7,463 bases of DNA from Thermoplasmatota archaeon (GTDB lineage Archaea; Thermoplasmatota; Penumbrarchaeia; Penumbrarchaeales; Penumbrarchaeaceae). Each line of letters opens with the position of its first letter. Positions within the stretch are counted from its first letter, which is position 1. Below are positions 1-6,274 of the stretch, in pieces. The notes below the pieces were generated by a model. It was given only the letters and a program-made list of their open reading frames with translations, had not been told where the DNA came from and did no database searches. The position numbers and the translations under genes are program-made. Where the stretch lies: assembly GCA_030595585.1 (NCBI GenBank), contig JAUVCY010000081.1:1-7463 (forward strand). The letters run 5' to 3'.

Positions 1-993
1 ACGGGCGGGTCCGTCCAGTATTACCCCTGCTATCTCTCGGACCTTGCAGGACCACGTGGCCAACTCGCCCCAGGGGGAGATGTGCCTTGACCCCGCATCT
101 ATGACGATGATGTCGCCTGGTGAGGCCTTCTCTATGGCCTCGACGGTCTTGGCCCAGTCGCCGTCTATGGTCCTGCACGTATATGCCGGTCCAACGCATT
201 TCAACCCGGGCCCCACGGGGGTTATACCCACCATAGCACCTTTCCTGTGCATGGCATCCGCCACGTTGGGCGTCGATACCTTCAGAAGGGCCTCCCTGAC
301 CCCGTCGTGATCGGAGTACCTCTTGTATCTCTTCGAAGCTATAGCCTTCCTCGTCTCCATGGACTCCTTGATGGTCCTGGAGGCCTCCTCCACGTCAGGG
401 CTCTTGGTGATGGCCCCACCGACTATGATGATCGATACGCCCATCTCCACCAGGAGAGGGGCGGTCTCGGAGGTAATGCCTCCTGCCACGGCCAGGGGCA
501 GGTCGACCTTTTCGATGAGCTCTTTGATATGTTCGGGGATGCTCTTTCCCATCATCTGATCGTCGATGGAGAGGTGAACGCATAGGAGATCTACCCCCAT
601 CTCCTTTACCTCCCGGGCACGTTGGATCAGGTCGGGCGAGCCCAGAAGGTCCACCATGATCCTGCAGCCATACTTCCTGCCGGAGCGGACCGCCTCCTGG
701 ATCGTTCCGTCGTCGGCGGCGCCCATAACCGTATTGATATTTCCTCCTGCCCTTGCAACGATCTCGGTCTCGAAGCCCCCGGTGTCCATGGTCTTCATAT
801 CTGCCACTATCGTCTTTTCTGGAAAGAGGGCCCTGAGCTCCCGGATCACCTCGACCCCCTCGCTCTTCAACAGGGGTGTGCCAACTTCCAGCCAGTCGAT
901 GCCCCCCGTGACCGCCTCCCTGGCCATCTGGACGGCCCTTCTGGAGTGCATTAGATCGAGTGCAACCTGAAGAACGGGGTATTCATTATCCAT
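1..993 (-). CDS. hps: Bifunctional 3-hexulose-6-phosphate synthase / RraA-like domain protein (3' end outside window)
   Basis: Read on the minus strand, an open frame of 331 codons starts at ATG 993-991 and runs off the left edge without a stop. Residues 1-215 are an OMP-decarboxylase-superfamily barrel of the hexulose-phosphate synthase type. Visible motifs are ALD (D13), LEVGTPLLK (E36), ADMKTMDTG (64-72; D65, K67, D70), VCVH-like LLCVH ending at H140, AVAGGIT (168-174) and VGGAIT (191-196). A linker rich in Lys and Arg follows. From about residue 237 an RraA/demethylmenaquinone-methyltransferase-like domain begins (STPNVADAMHRKG, PGDIIVIDAG, then GVILDGPAR at the edge). HPS joins formaldehyde to ribulose-5-phosphate or runs in reverse; in archaea lacking the oxidative pentose pathway it supplies pentose phosphate. 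The role of the fused RraA domain is not settled. No Shine-Dalgarno is visible, but a TATA-like box centred about 25 nt upstream fits a leaderless mRNA. A TTG at 1023-1021 is a weaker alternative start. The family call is strong; the direction of the reaction is inferred. Confidence 0.93.
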   Translation of the reverse strand, partial: MDNEYPVLQVALDLMHSRRAVQMAREAVTGGIDWLEVGTPLLKSEGVEVIRELRALFPEKTIVADMKTMDTGGFETEIVARAGGNINTVMGAADDGTIQEAVRSGRKYGCRIMVDLLGSPDLIQRAREVKEMGVDLLCVHLSIDDQMMGKSIPEHIKELIEKVDLPLAVAGGITSETAPLLVEMGVSIIIVGGAITKSPDVEEASRTIKESMETRKAIASKRYKRYSDHDGVREALLKVSTPNVADAMHRKGAMVGITPVGPGLKCVGPAYTCRTIDGDWAKTVEAIEKASPGDIIVIDAGSRHISPWGELATWSCKVREIAGVILDGPAR

Positions 994-1013
994 GGACGGA
1001 AAAAACGACAGGT

Positions 1014-1023
1014 GGTATATCAA
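1014..1023 (-). promoter_or_regulatory. TATA-like box for the HPS-RraA gene
   Basis: On the minus strand this reads TTGATATACC, centred near 1018, about 25 nt before the ATG at 993. That is the usual archaeal TATA-to-start distance, so the transcript is probably leaderless. A second AT-rich stretch near 1056-1066 (minus TATTATCATATT) is a less favoured alternative. Confidence 0.45.
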
Positions 1024-1035
1024 TCCATCCCTGCA

Positions 1036-1083
1036 TCCCAACTTTGACAGATCGAATATGATAATAGCCGGTCAATGTTGGGA
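1036..1083. promoter_or_regulatory. Inverted repeat A, putative operator (12 of 13 matching, 22-bp spacer)
   Basis: The left arm TCCCAACTTTGAC (1036-1048) is matched on the opposite strand by 1071-1083 (GTCAATGTTGGGA) with one mismatch. The arm shares the core AACTTTGAC with inverted repeat B immediately to its right. It lies upstream of the HPS TATA box. Two dyads with the same core in a divergent promoter region suggest a transcription-factor binding region; the protein is unknown. Confidence 0.6.
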
Positions 1084-1086
1084 GAG

Positions 1087-1130
1087 GCCTAACTTTGACT
1101 CTCATAAGTATCCATATGTCAAAGTTAGGC
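1087..1130. promoter_or_regulatory. Inverted repeat B, putative operator (perfect 13-bp arms, 18-bp spacer)
   Basis: GCCTAACTTTGAC (1087-1099) and its exact reverse complement (1118-1130) flank an 18-bp AT-rich spacer. Arm centres are about 31 bp apart, close to three helical turns. The dyad lies about 45 bp upstream of the mutase TATA box. The outer flank also matches repeat A: TGCA precedes the arm both at 1032-1035 and, inverted, at 1130-1133. A role in controlling one or both divergent genes is inferred. Confidence 0.65.
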
Positions 1131-1172
1131 TGCATTGGGGCGCGCGGCCCACATCGAGAACGGGTCATCCTC

Positions 1173-1183
1173 AATATATATAA
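1173..1183 (+). promoter_or_regulatory. TATA box of the phosphomannomutase-family gene
   Basis: AATATATATAA is a strong archaeal TATA box. Initiation about 25 nt downstream, near 1204, gives a leader of roughly 19 nt. The leader carries GGTGG (1213-1217) five bases before ATG 1223. Confidence 0.7.
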
Positions 1184-1222
1184 GAACCATGATGCATTAA
1201 TCGACCTCTTGTGGTGGGACCC

Positions 1223-2590
1223 ATGAAACACATCTTTCGCGCTTATGATATTAGGGGAATATGGGGGCAGGACCTGGACTCCGGCATCGCTATGGACATA
1301 GGTTACGGGCTGGGGGCGTTCCTCAAGAAGGACCTTGGCTTCTCCAGGGTCTCCCTCGGCTACGATATCAGGACCACCTCCGAGGCGATGGCGGATGCGG
1401 TGATCTCCGCACTTCTCTCCTCGGGGATCGACGTCATCTCACTTGGGCAGTGCAGTTTTGGTATCGCCCTCTACGGAGGGTACGCAGAAGGCGTGGATGC
1501 ATCCTGTTTTATCACCGCATCGCATCTTGGCCCGGAGTGGAACGGCCTGAAGATATACTTCGGCGATGGTGTGGGGTTTCCCGAGGAACACATCATGTCC
1601 ATAAGGGACCGTGTGCTGGATAGGAGGTTCTCGAAGGTCGATTGGAAAGGCATGGGTAAGGTGGTATCCGAGGATTATCACTCAAGATATCGAGATTTCT
1701 GGGTGGGCAAATACGGTGATGTCCTATCGGGATCGAACCTCGGGATCGGCGTGGACTGCGGGGGGTCGATGTGCCTCTCTGCACCTGATGTGATCTCGGG
1801 ATTGGGGGTGGGCCTGGAGACCGTGAACTGCGAGCTGGACCCTCATTTCAAGGGGAGGCCCTCAGAGCCCAAACCGGAGTTCCTTGGGAAGCTTCGGGAT
1901 CTCGTTATGGAGAAGGCCCTCTCGCTGGGGGTAGCCTTTGACGGGGATGGGGATAGGGCTCTCATCGTTGATGATAAGGGGCGTTTTCTCACGTCGGACA
2001 CGATCGGGATCATCATGGCGAAGCACCTGCTCAAGGAGAAAGGAGGTGGCCTCGTCCTTGCCAACGTTGAGTCCTCGATGGCGATCGAGGACGTTCTCCT
2101 TCCGCTGGGAGCCGAGGTGAAGAGGATCAAGGTGGGACACACGTTCCTGACGCTCGAGGCGAAACTTCACGGGGCGATATTCGGAGTGGAGAGGTCGGGC
2201 CACATGATCATCCCCGAACACGTGCTGTTCGACGATGCGATAGTGATCCCTCTCGAGGTCATGAGGATACTGGCCGTAACGGGGATGAAACTGTCCGATA
2301 TCGTTGATACAGTGCCTCAGTATCCAATGGACGCCGTCGCTGTTGAATGCCCGGACGAGACCAAGTTCGCCGTTGTGGATTCCCTGAAAGATGAGATATC
2401 TGTCCAATTCGAAAGGGTGAACACTATGGATGGCGTGAGGGTCGATACGGATGACGGCTGGGCCCTGATACGATGCTCCAACACCTCTCCGATGATAAGG
2501 CTGACCGTTGAGGGTAGGGACGTTCCCGCAAGGGAGAAGATGAAAAGTGAGTTCCTGGGAAGGTTGAAGAGAGGGATATCAGGAGAGTAG
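1223..2590 (+). CDS. Phosphomannomutase/phosphoglucomutase-family protein (alpha-D-phosphohexomutase)
   Basis: The 455-residue protein begins MKHIFRAYDIRGIWG, the standard opening of archaeal phosphohexomutases, and is of normal family length. All four active-site loops are visible. The phosphoserine loop is TASHLGPEWNG (S100 catalytic). The Mg-binding loop is DGDGDR (240-245), the sugar-specificity loop GVERSGH (321-327), and the C-terminal phosphate-binding loop RCSNTSPMIRLTVEG (417-431). It should interconvert hexose-1- and 6-phosphates (mannose, glucose or glucosamine) in the cytoplasm, feeding sugar nucleotides for glycans. Substrate cannot be fixed from these loops. The phosphoserine loop has HLG where the family usually has HNP. 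ATG 1223 is preferred over the in-frame GTG at 1211 because GGTGG sits at ideal spacing and the TATA box predicts a transcript start near 1204. It is divergent from HPS and convergent with the SRPBCC gene. Confidence 0.93.
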   Translation: MKHIFRAYDIRGIWGQDLDSGIAMDIGYGLGAFLKKDLGFSRVSLGYDIRTTSEAMADAVISALLSSGIDVISLGQCSFGIALYGGYAEGVDASCFITASHLGPEWNGLKIYFGDGVGFPEEHIMSIRDRVLDRRFSKVDWKGMGKVVSEDYHSRYRDFWVGKYGDVLSGSNLGIGVDCGGSMCLSAPDVISGLGVGLETVNCELDPHFKGRPSEPKPEFLGKLRDLVMEKALSLGVAFDGDGDRALIVDDKGRFLTSDTIGIIMAKHLLKEKGGGLVLANVESSMAIEDVLLPLGAEVKRIKVGHTFLTLEAKLHGAIFGVERSGHMIIPEHVLFDDAIVIPLEVMRILAVTGMKLSDIVDTVPQYPMDAVAVECPDETKFAVVDSLKDEISVQFERVNTMDGVRVDTDDGWALIRCSNTSPMIRLTVEGRDVPAREKMKSEFLGRLKRGISGE

Positions 2591-2591
2591 A

Positions 2592-3047
2592 TCACTGCCT
2601 GGCCCTGCTCTCGGAGAAGGATTTGATGTGGGTGAGCACCTCTTCCATCAGTTTCCCGAACTTCTTCCTCTCGGACATGGACCATCTCAACCTGAACCCG
2701 ACCCTCTCGATCCTGTAATCCATTTTTATTGCAAGTAGGGTTCCGTAAGGCCTGGGTTCCAGGGACACGGCCATATGTCCGAAGAAAGGCCCCTCGATGA
2801 TGTCCAGCTCCACGATCTGGCCGTATCTGATGATCTTGACCTTTAACCTGCATGGATAGTTGGACCCTTTGGGTTTGATCTCCACGATATGGCCGAGGCC
2901 CAACTGCGCTCCGGGGGGGAAAAGGATCGCGCCGGCGGAGGTCTGACCCCAGGAGCGGGCCAGCTCAAGATCGGTTATTACCGAAAAGACCTCATTCGGA
3001 CCTGTCTCTATCTCCTCCAAGTGCTCTTCGGTACCAGTCGCCCCCAT
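2592..3047 (-). CDS. SRPBCC/START-like (polyketide cyclase-type) domain protein, unknown ligand
   Basis: A 151-residue protein. The N-terminal EEHLEEIETGPNEVFSVITDLELARSW (about 7-33) has the pattern of SRPBCC-fold proteins, in which a first strand leads into PxEVFxxITDxE and a tryptophan. Alternating strands follow (GLGHIVEI, RLKVKIIRY, VELDIIEG, TLLAIKMDYRIE), then a long C-terminal helix (about 122-146, MSERKKFGKLMEEVLTHIKSF) that would cap the hydrophobic pocket. Such proteins bind or transport lipids and other hydrophobic ligands, or act as chaperone-like domains; nothing shows which. The start is ATG 3047, with GAGGTG (3054-3059) six bases upstream. The open frame continues far upstream, but only as antisense of the next gene. 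The gene is divergent from the mevalonate-pathway gene, so a link to isoprenoid or lipid metabolism is possible but unproven. Its stop is 1 bp from the mutase stop. Confidence 0.8.
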   Translation of the reverse strand: MGATGTEEHLEEIETGPNEVFSVITDLELARSWGQTSAGAILFPPGAQLGLGHIVEIKPKGSNYPCRLKVKIIRYGQIVELDIIEGPFFGHMAVSLEPRPYGTLLAIKMDYRIERVGFRLRWSMSERKKFGKLMEEVLTHIKSFSESRARQ

Positions 3048-3080
3048 GACGTACACCTCTATTTCGAGAACTGAAAAATA

Positions 3081-3100
3081 TACCCCAGCTGTGCGGGGTA
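3081..3100. promoter_or_regulatory. Short inverted repeat at the predicted start of the SRPBCC transcript
   Basis: TACCCC (3081-3086) and GGGGTA (3095-3100) are separated by 8 bp. The element lies between the minus-strand TATA box at 3111-3120 and the ATG, over the predicted initiation point near 3090. It could be an operator or a 5'-UTR hairpin. Confidence 0.35.
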
Positions 3101-3110
3101 CAAGGATATC

Positions 3111-3120
3111 ATTTAAAAAT
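3111..3120 (-). promoter_or_regulatory. TATA-like box for the SRPBCC gene
   Basis: The minus strand reads ATTTTTAAAT. Initiation about 25 nt downstream (near 3090) leaves a roughly 43-nt leader containing the GAGGTG ribosome-binding site. A second candidate (TATATTTTT, 3073-3083) would exclude that site and is less likely. Confidence 0.45.
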
Positions 3121-3163
3121 AACTTTTCGGTGGTTCCTGTGCCCTGGCCACCCCCGATCGGCT

Positions 3164-3173
3164 GTGATATCAC
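3164..3173. promoter_or_regulatory. Palindrome GTGATATCAC in the divergent promoter region
   Basis: A perfect 10-bp palindrome is followed 3 bp later by a further half site, GTGATC (3177-3182). It sits upstream of the mevalonate-gene TATA box. A regulator site is possible, but a 10-bp palindrome alone is weak evidence. Confidence 0.25.
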
Positions 3174-3206
3174 GTTGTGATCCAAATGGATGGGAAGAGG
3201 GAAAAA

Positions 3207-3218
3207 GATAATACATAT
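3207..3218 (+). promoter_or_regulatory. TATA-like box for the mevalonate-pathway decarboxylase gene
   Basis: GATAATACATAT is centred about 26 nt before ATG 3238, which points to a leaderless or nearly leaderless mRNA and helps choose that start. Confidence 0.45.
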
Positions 3219-3237
3219 CATGGGCGTAGCACGATAT

Positions 3238-4245
3238 ATGAAGGCCTCTGCCATCTCACACTCCAACATAGCGTTGATCAAGTACTGGGGTAGGCAGGAA
3301 GATGGCGGGCGGGGCCTGAACCTTCCCTTGAACGACAATGTGTCGATGACCAAGGAGGGCATCTCGGGCGGTTCAAAGTTGATGTCCCATACGACCGTGG
3401 AGTTCTCCCGGTCGTACGAGGAGGACAGTATGGTCCTTGAGGGCAGGGAGCTGACGGGGAGGGAGCTGGAGCGCGTGAGGTTGGTTGTGGACCCCCTGAG
3501 GGCGAAGGCGGGCGTGGAGGAGCATTTTCGGATAGGGTCCAGGAACGATTTTCCAACCGCGGCGGGATTGGCCTCATCCGCAGCGGGTTTCTCGGCGCTG
3601 GCCATCGCCGTATCGAGCGCTCTGGGCCTGGACCTCTCCAGGGAGGAGCTGTCCACCTGGGCCAGATTGGGGTCGGGGTCGGCCGTACGATCACTTCACG
3701 GCGGCTTCGTGTACTGGCACAAGGGTAGCTCCCATGAGACCTCATTTGCCGAGAAGGTGTGTGAGGGCGATCCTTTCCCGCTGAACGCCGTTATCGCGAT
3801 CGTGAACGAGGGAAGGAAAGGCGTCTCCTCGGACGTCGGCCACGAGCACGCCCATACGAGCCCTTTCAATTCCATCAGGACGGAGCTGTCCCAGAAAGAG
3901 GCATTGCTTGTGAGAGACGCCATACTCGATAACGACCTGAGAACGGTCGGGTCCATTGCGGAGAGGAACTCAAAGTACATGCACGCCGTCATGATGACCT
4001 CTGACCTGCCCCTGTATTACTGGCAGGGGGAGACGCTCAAGGTTATCAGATCCGTCCACGCCATGAGGGACAGGGGCCTTGAGGTATACTTTACGATAGA
4101 CGCCGGCCCGAACGTTCACTGCCTGTGCAGGCCCGAGGATGCCCTCGAGGTTCAAAAGGAGCTTGAGGGAGGGGAGCACGTCCTCAGAACGATAATTGCA
4201 AGGCCGGCGGGGGATCCTCACACGATCGATGAACACCTATTCTGA
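3238..4245 (+). CDS. mvaD: Diphosphomevalonate decarboxylase family (GHMP kinase superfamily); may be a phosphomevalonate or bisphosphomevalonate variant
   Basis: A 335-residue GHMP-superfamily protein opening MKASAISHSNIALIKYWG, the diagnostic start of mevalonate decarboxylases. Other motifs are NLPLNDNVSMT (28-38), the ATP-binding loop PTAAGLASSAAG (106-117), GSGSAVRSLHGGFVYW (145-160; R151) and TIDAGPN (286-292; D288). The Lys, Arg and Asp that mark true decarboxylases are therefore all present, unlike the mevalonate 3-kinase relatives. The family uses ATP to phosphorylate and decarboxylate a mevalonate phosphate for isopentenyl precursors of ether lipids. Between VSSDVGH and TSPF the loop is shorter than in classical enzymes and has Asp199 where bacterial enzymes often have Arg, so the true substrate could be mevalonate 5-phosphate, 3,5-bisphosphate or 5-diphosphate. 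ATG 3238 is chosen over the in-frame ATGs at 3190 and 3220 because homology begins there and the TATA box fits. Confidence 0.88.
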   Translation: MKASAISHSNIALIKYWGRQEDGGRGLNLPLNDNVSMTKEGISGGSKLMSHTTVEFSRSYEEDSMVLEGRELTGRELERVRLVVDPLRAKAGVEEHFRIGSRNDFPTAAGLASSAAGFSALAIAVSSALGLDLSREELSTWARLGSGSAVRSLHGGFVYWHKGSSHETSFAEKVCEGDPFPLNAVIAIVNEGRKGVSSDVGHEHAHTSPFNSIRTELSQKEALLVRDAILDNDLRTVGSIAERNSKYMHAVMMTSDLPLYYWQGETLKVIRSVHAMRDRGLEVYFTIDAGPNVHCLCRPEDALEVQKELEGGEHVLRTIIARPAGDPHTIDEHLF

Positions 4246-4275
4246 TCTGTAAATGCTGGTATGATGGATATGGGA

Positions 4276-4299
4276 AAATAGTTGCATGCGCAACTATTT
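4276..4299. promoter_or_regulatory. Perfect palindromic operator for the MarR-MATE operon
   Basis: Arms AAATAGTTGC and GCAACTATTT are exact reverse complements separated by ATGC. The right arm runs into the TATA-like TATTTATG (4295-4302). A dimeric winged-helix regulator bound here would block TBP/TFB. Position and length are typical of MarR-family self-regulation, so the MarR encoded just downstream is the likely binder; that is inference. Confidence 0.75.
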
Positions 4300-4303
4300 A
4301 TGG
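4294..4303 (+). promoter_or_regulatory. TATA-like box for the MarR-MATE operon
   Basis: CTATTTATGG predicts initiation near 4324 and an 18-nt leader. The leader carries GGAG (4330-4333) eight bases before ATG 4342. Confidence 0.5.
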
Positions 4304-4341
4304 TGTGATGATATCGGTGGTCCATCTCCGGAGATGTCAAG

Positions 4342-4806
4342 ATGGGTGACGGCCAAAATATTGGCAAGCTGATAAGTTTCATATCCAGGCAGAACCACTG
4401 GTATATTGCCCGGAGGTTGGAGGACCTCGGGATCGGCAGCGGTCAACATCCGTATCTGATGACACTTTACAGAAAAGATGGGATCAATCAGGACGAGCTC
4501 TCAAGACTTGTGGGATTGGACAAGGCGACCACGACCAGAGCAGTTCGAAAGCTGGTTGAGGGTGGTTATGTGGTCCGGGAACAGGATCCCTCTGACAGAA
4601 GGTCCTATCTTGTACACCTGACCAATAAGGGCAATGAGATCAAACCCATGGTAAGAGGAACGCTAAAAGATCTGGTCTCCGAGCTTTCGCAGGGCCTGTC
4701 CGATGAGGAGGTAAAAATCCTCCATGGGCTTTTGCTCAAGGTCGCGAAGAACTCCTCACGGGCCACAGGCCATGAGATGTGTTTCAGCCCCGCGGGGGGG
4801 AAATAA
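4342..4806 (+). CDS. MarR-family winged-helix transcriptional regulator
   Basis: A 154-residue protein with the full MarR layout. An N-terminal dimer helix (about 5-30) is followed by the helix-turn-helix GINQDELSRLVGLDKATTTRAVRKLV (about 47-72). The wing contains the family signature DPSDRRSYLVHLT (82-94), and C-terminal dimer helices span about 96-138. It probably represses itself and the adjoining MATE pump until a small-molecule ligand, often a phenolic or drug-like compound, is bound. The upstream perfect palindrome on the TATA box supports this. ATG 4342 has GGAG eight bases upstream. Its stop codon TAA is followed with no gap by the first possible start of the pump, so the two are surely co-transcribed. 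The final stretch CFSPAGGK lies beyond the conserved fold. Confidence 0.93.
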   Translation: MGDGQNIGKLISFISRQNHWYIARRLEDLGIGSGQHPYLMTLYRKDGINQDELSRLVGLDKATTTRAVRKLVEGGYVVREQDPSDRRSYLVHLTNKGNEIKPMVRGTLKDLVSELSQGLSDEEVKILHGLLLKVAKNSSRATGHEMCFSPAGGK

Positions 4807-6201
4807 TTGGCAGGTGCGAAGGGTGGGATGATGGGAAAAGGTCGAACAGAAGGTGTCAAGACCCTGCTGGGTAATCCCCGAAAAGCGATATGGAAACTGG
4901 CCCTGCCGATGATGATCGCGATGTCGATCCAGACCCTGTACAATCTGGTGGATGCCATCTGGGTCTCCGGTCTGGGGCCCGAGGCCCTTGCCGCAGTTGG
5001 ATTCTTCTTTCCCTTCTTTTTCATGGCCATGGCATTGGCCGTAGGTATCGGGATCGGCGGGGGGGCTGCGATATCGAGAAGGATAGGCAGCAAGGACAAG
5101 AAGGGGGCGGATCAGGTTGCAATGCACACCCTTGCCATCATGGTGCTTATCGCCATCACCTTCACCATACCGATGTTCCTGATGGCAGATATGATATTCG
5201 AGGCCATGGGAGCGGGAGACGCAAAGGAGATGGCCACATCATACGGTCGGATCCTCTTTGCAGGAAGTATTGTGATATTCTTCAGCAACATCGCCAACGC
5301 GATCATGAGGGCAGAGGGGGACGCGAAGAGGGCGATGTATGCGATGATAGTGGGTTCGGTAATGAATATCGTCCTCGACCCGATCTTCATCTATGGATTT
5401 GACCTGGGAGTAACAGGGGCTGCATGGGCCACTCTTCTCTCCATGATAATATCCTCATTGATGCTGTTCTACTGGCTGTTCTTCAAGAAGGATACCTACA
5501 TCTCATTTCCTTTCCGTAAATTCCGGCCGAATATGCCCGTCATCAAGGATATCATGAGGGTAGGTCTGCCCGCATCACTTCAGCAGATGTCCATGTCCAT
5601 CAACATGTTCATACTGATCCTGATCGTTGGTTTCGTTGGTGGCATACATGGGGTCGCAGTGTTTACTGCCGGATGGCGGGTGATCACACTTGCAATACTG
5701 CCCGTGATGGGGATCTCCACGGCCATGGTCTCGGTGGCCGGTGCCACCTACGGAGCAGAAGCCTACCGGAAGCTCAGGAGCGCGCACAGATATGCGGTGA
5801 AGATGGGATTGATCATCGAGCTGACCATGGCCGTTCTGACCTTTGCTTTCGCACCCTGGATCGTCAGGATGTTCACCTGGTCGGAGGGTTCGGCCGTGTT
5901 GTATGATGACCTTGTGATATTTATTCGGATCATGTGTATCTTCTATCCATTTGTGGCATTTGGAATGCTCTCATCATCCGCCTTCCAGGGAATGGGCAAG
6001 GGGTTCCGATCACTTGTCGTGACACTGCTGAGAACACTTATATTGACCGCAATCTGCAGCTACGTCCTGGGGGTCGTTCTCGACCTCGGCCTCGTTGGGA
6101 TCTGGTTCGGGATATTCCTTGGTAACAGCATAGGTTCGATAGTGGCATTCACATGGGCCAAGCTCACCATCAGGAAATTGATCAAGGAAAAATATGGATA
6201 G
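4807..6201 (+). CDS. MATE-family multidrug/cation antiporter
   Basis: A roughly 464-residue, very hydrophobic protein with about twelve predicted membrane helices in two related halves, the normal size of NorM/DinF-type pumps. Family hallmarks are LALPMMIAMSIQTLYNLVDAIW (31-52), the loop RAEGDAKRAMYAM (168-180) and NIVLDPIFIYG followed by GVTGAAWAT (187-209). The second half repeats the pattern with GLPASLQQMSMSIN and AFQGMGKGFRS. It should export cationic drugs or metabolites across the cytoplasmic membrane in exchange for protons or sodium. The start is uncertain: TTG 4807 directly abuts the MarR stop, whereas ATG 4828 or 4831 also fit and remove only a polar N-terminal tail. Pairing with MarR and its operator indicates ligand-induced efflux. 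Substrate cannot be predicted. Confidence 0.92.
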   Translation: MAGAKGGMMGKGRTEGVKTLLGNPRKAIWKLALPMMIAMSIQTLYNLVDAIWVSGLGPEALAAVGFFFPFFFMAMALAVGIGIGGGAAISRRIGSKDKKGADQVAMHTLAIMVLIAITFTIPMFLMADMIFEAMGAGDAKEMATSYGRILFAGSIVIFFSNIANAIMRAEGDAKRAMYAMIVGSVMNIVLDPIFIYGFDLGVTGAAWATLLSMIISSLMLFYWLFFKKDTYISFPFRKFRPNMPVIKDIMRVGLPASLQQMSMSINMFILILIVGFVGGIHGVAVFTAGWRVITLAILPVMGISTAMVSVAGATYGAEAYRKLRSAHRYAVKMGLIIELTMAVLTFAFAPWIVRMFTWSEGSAVLYDDLVIFIRIMCIFYPFVAFGMLSSSAFQGMGKGFRSLVVTLLRTLILTAICSYVLGVVLDLGLVGIWFGIFLGNSIGSIVAFTWAKLTIRKLIKEKYG

Positions 6202-6207
6202 GTAAAA

Positions 6208-6231
6208 AAAGTGTTCAAACCGAAACACTTT
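6208..6231 (+). terminator. Hairpin after the MATE gene, possible terminator
   Basis: AAAGTGTT (6208-6215) and AACACTTT (6224-6231) form an 8-bp stem with an 8-nt loop, 7 bp after the pump stop. There is no long U-tract after it, so it may only be an end-processing or stabilising hairpin. Its right arm overlaps the TATA-like TTTATAA. Confidence 0.35.
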
Positions 6232-6237
6232 ATAATG
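6228..6237 (+). promoter_or_regulatory. TATA-like box upstream of the tRNA-Ser locus
   Basis: CTTTATAATG predicts initiation near 6259, upstream of both tRNA-Ser 5' copies. The AT-rich box directly before each copy (TTAAATAATA at 6282-6291; the second copy has CTAAATAATA at 6411-6420) is only about 10 nt from the tRNA 5' end, too close to be its own TATA box. One long precursor is therefore possible. Confidence 0.35.
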
Positions 6238-6274
6238 AATCTCTATTTGACCCCTTGTTAGCATAGTTGTCATT

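Noticed and set aside
44..970. Several plus-strand open frames of 78-112 residues at the left end
   Set aside because: All are opposite the HPS-RraA coding strand, which shows clear conserved motifs over the same stretch.
1138..1150. GGGC...GCCC short GC-rich hairpin near the mutase promoter
   Set aside because: A 4-bp stem in GC-rich sequence is expected by chance.
1862..2407. 181-residue minus-strand open frame inside the phosphohexomutase gene
   Set aside because: It is antisense to a gene with all family motifs; its composition (many His, Arg, Asp) is that of a shadow frame and it has no motif.
3048..3656. Long minus-strand open frame upstream of the SRPBCC start, giving a 354-residue protein
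   Set aside because: It runs antisense through the mevalonate decarboxylase gene, shows no recognisable domain there, and a good ribosome-binding site marks ATG 3047.
4605..5127. Minus-strand open frames of 123 and 164 residues opposite MarR-MATE
   Set aside because: They lie antisense to well-supported genes, lack motifs and have no plausible promoter.
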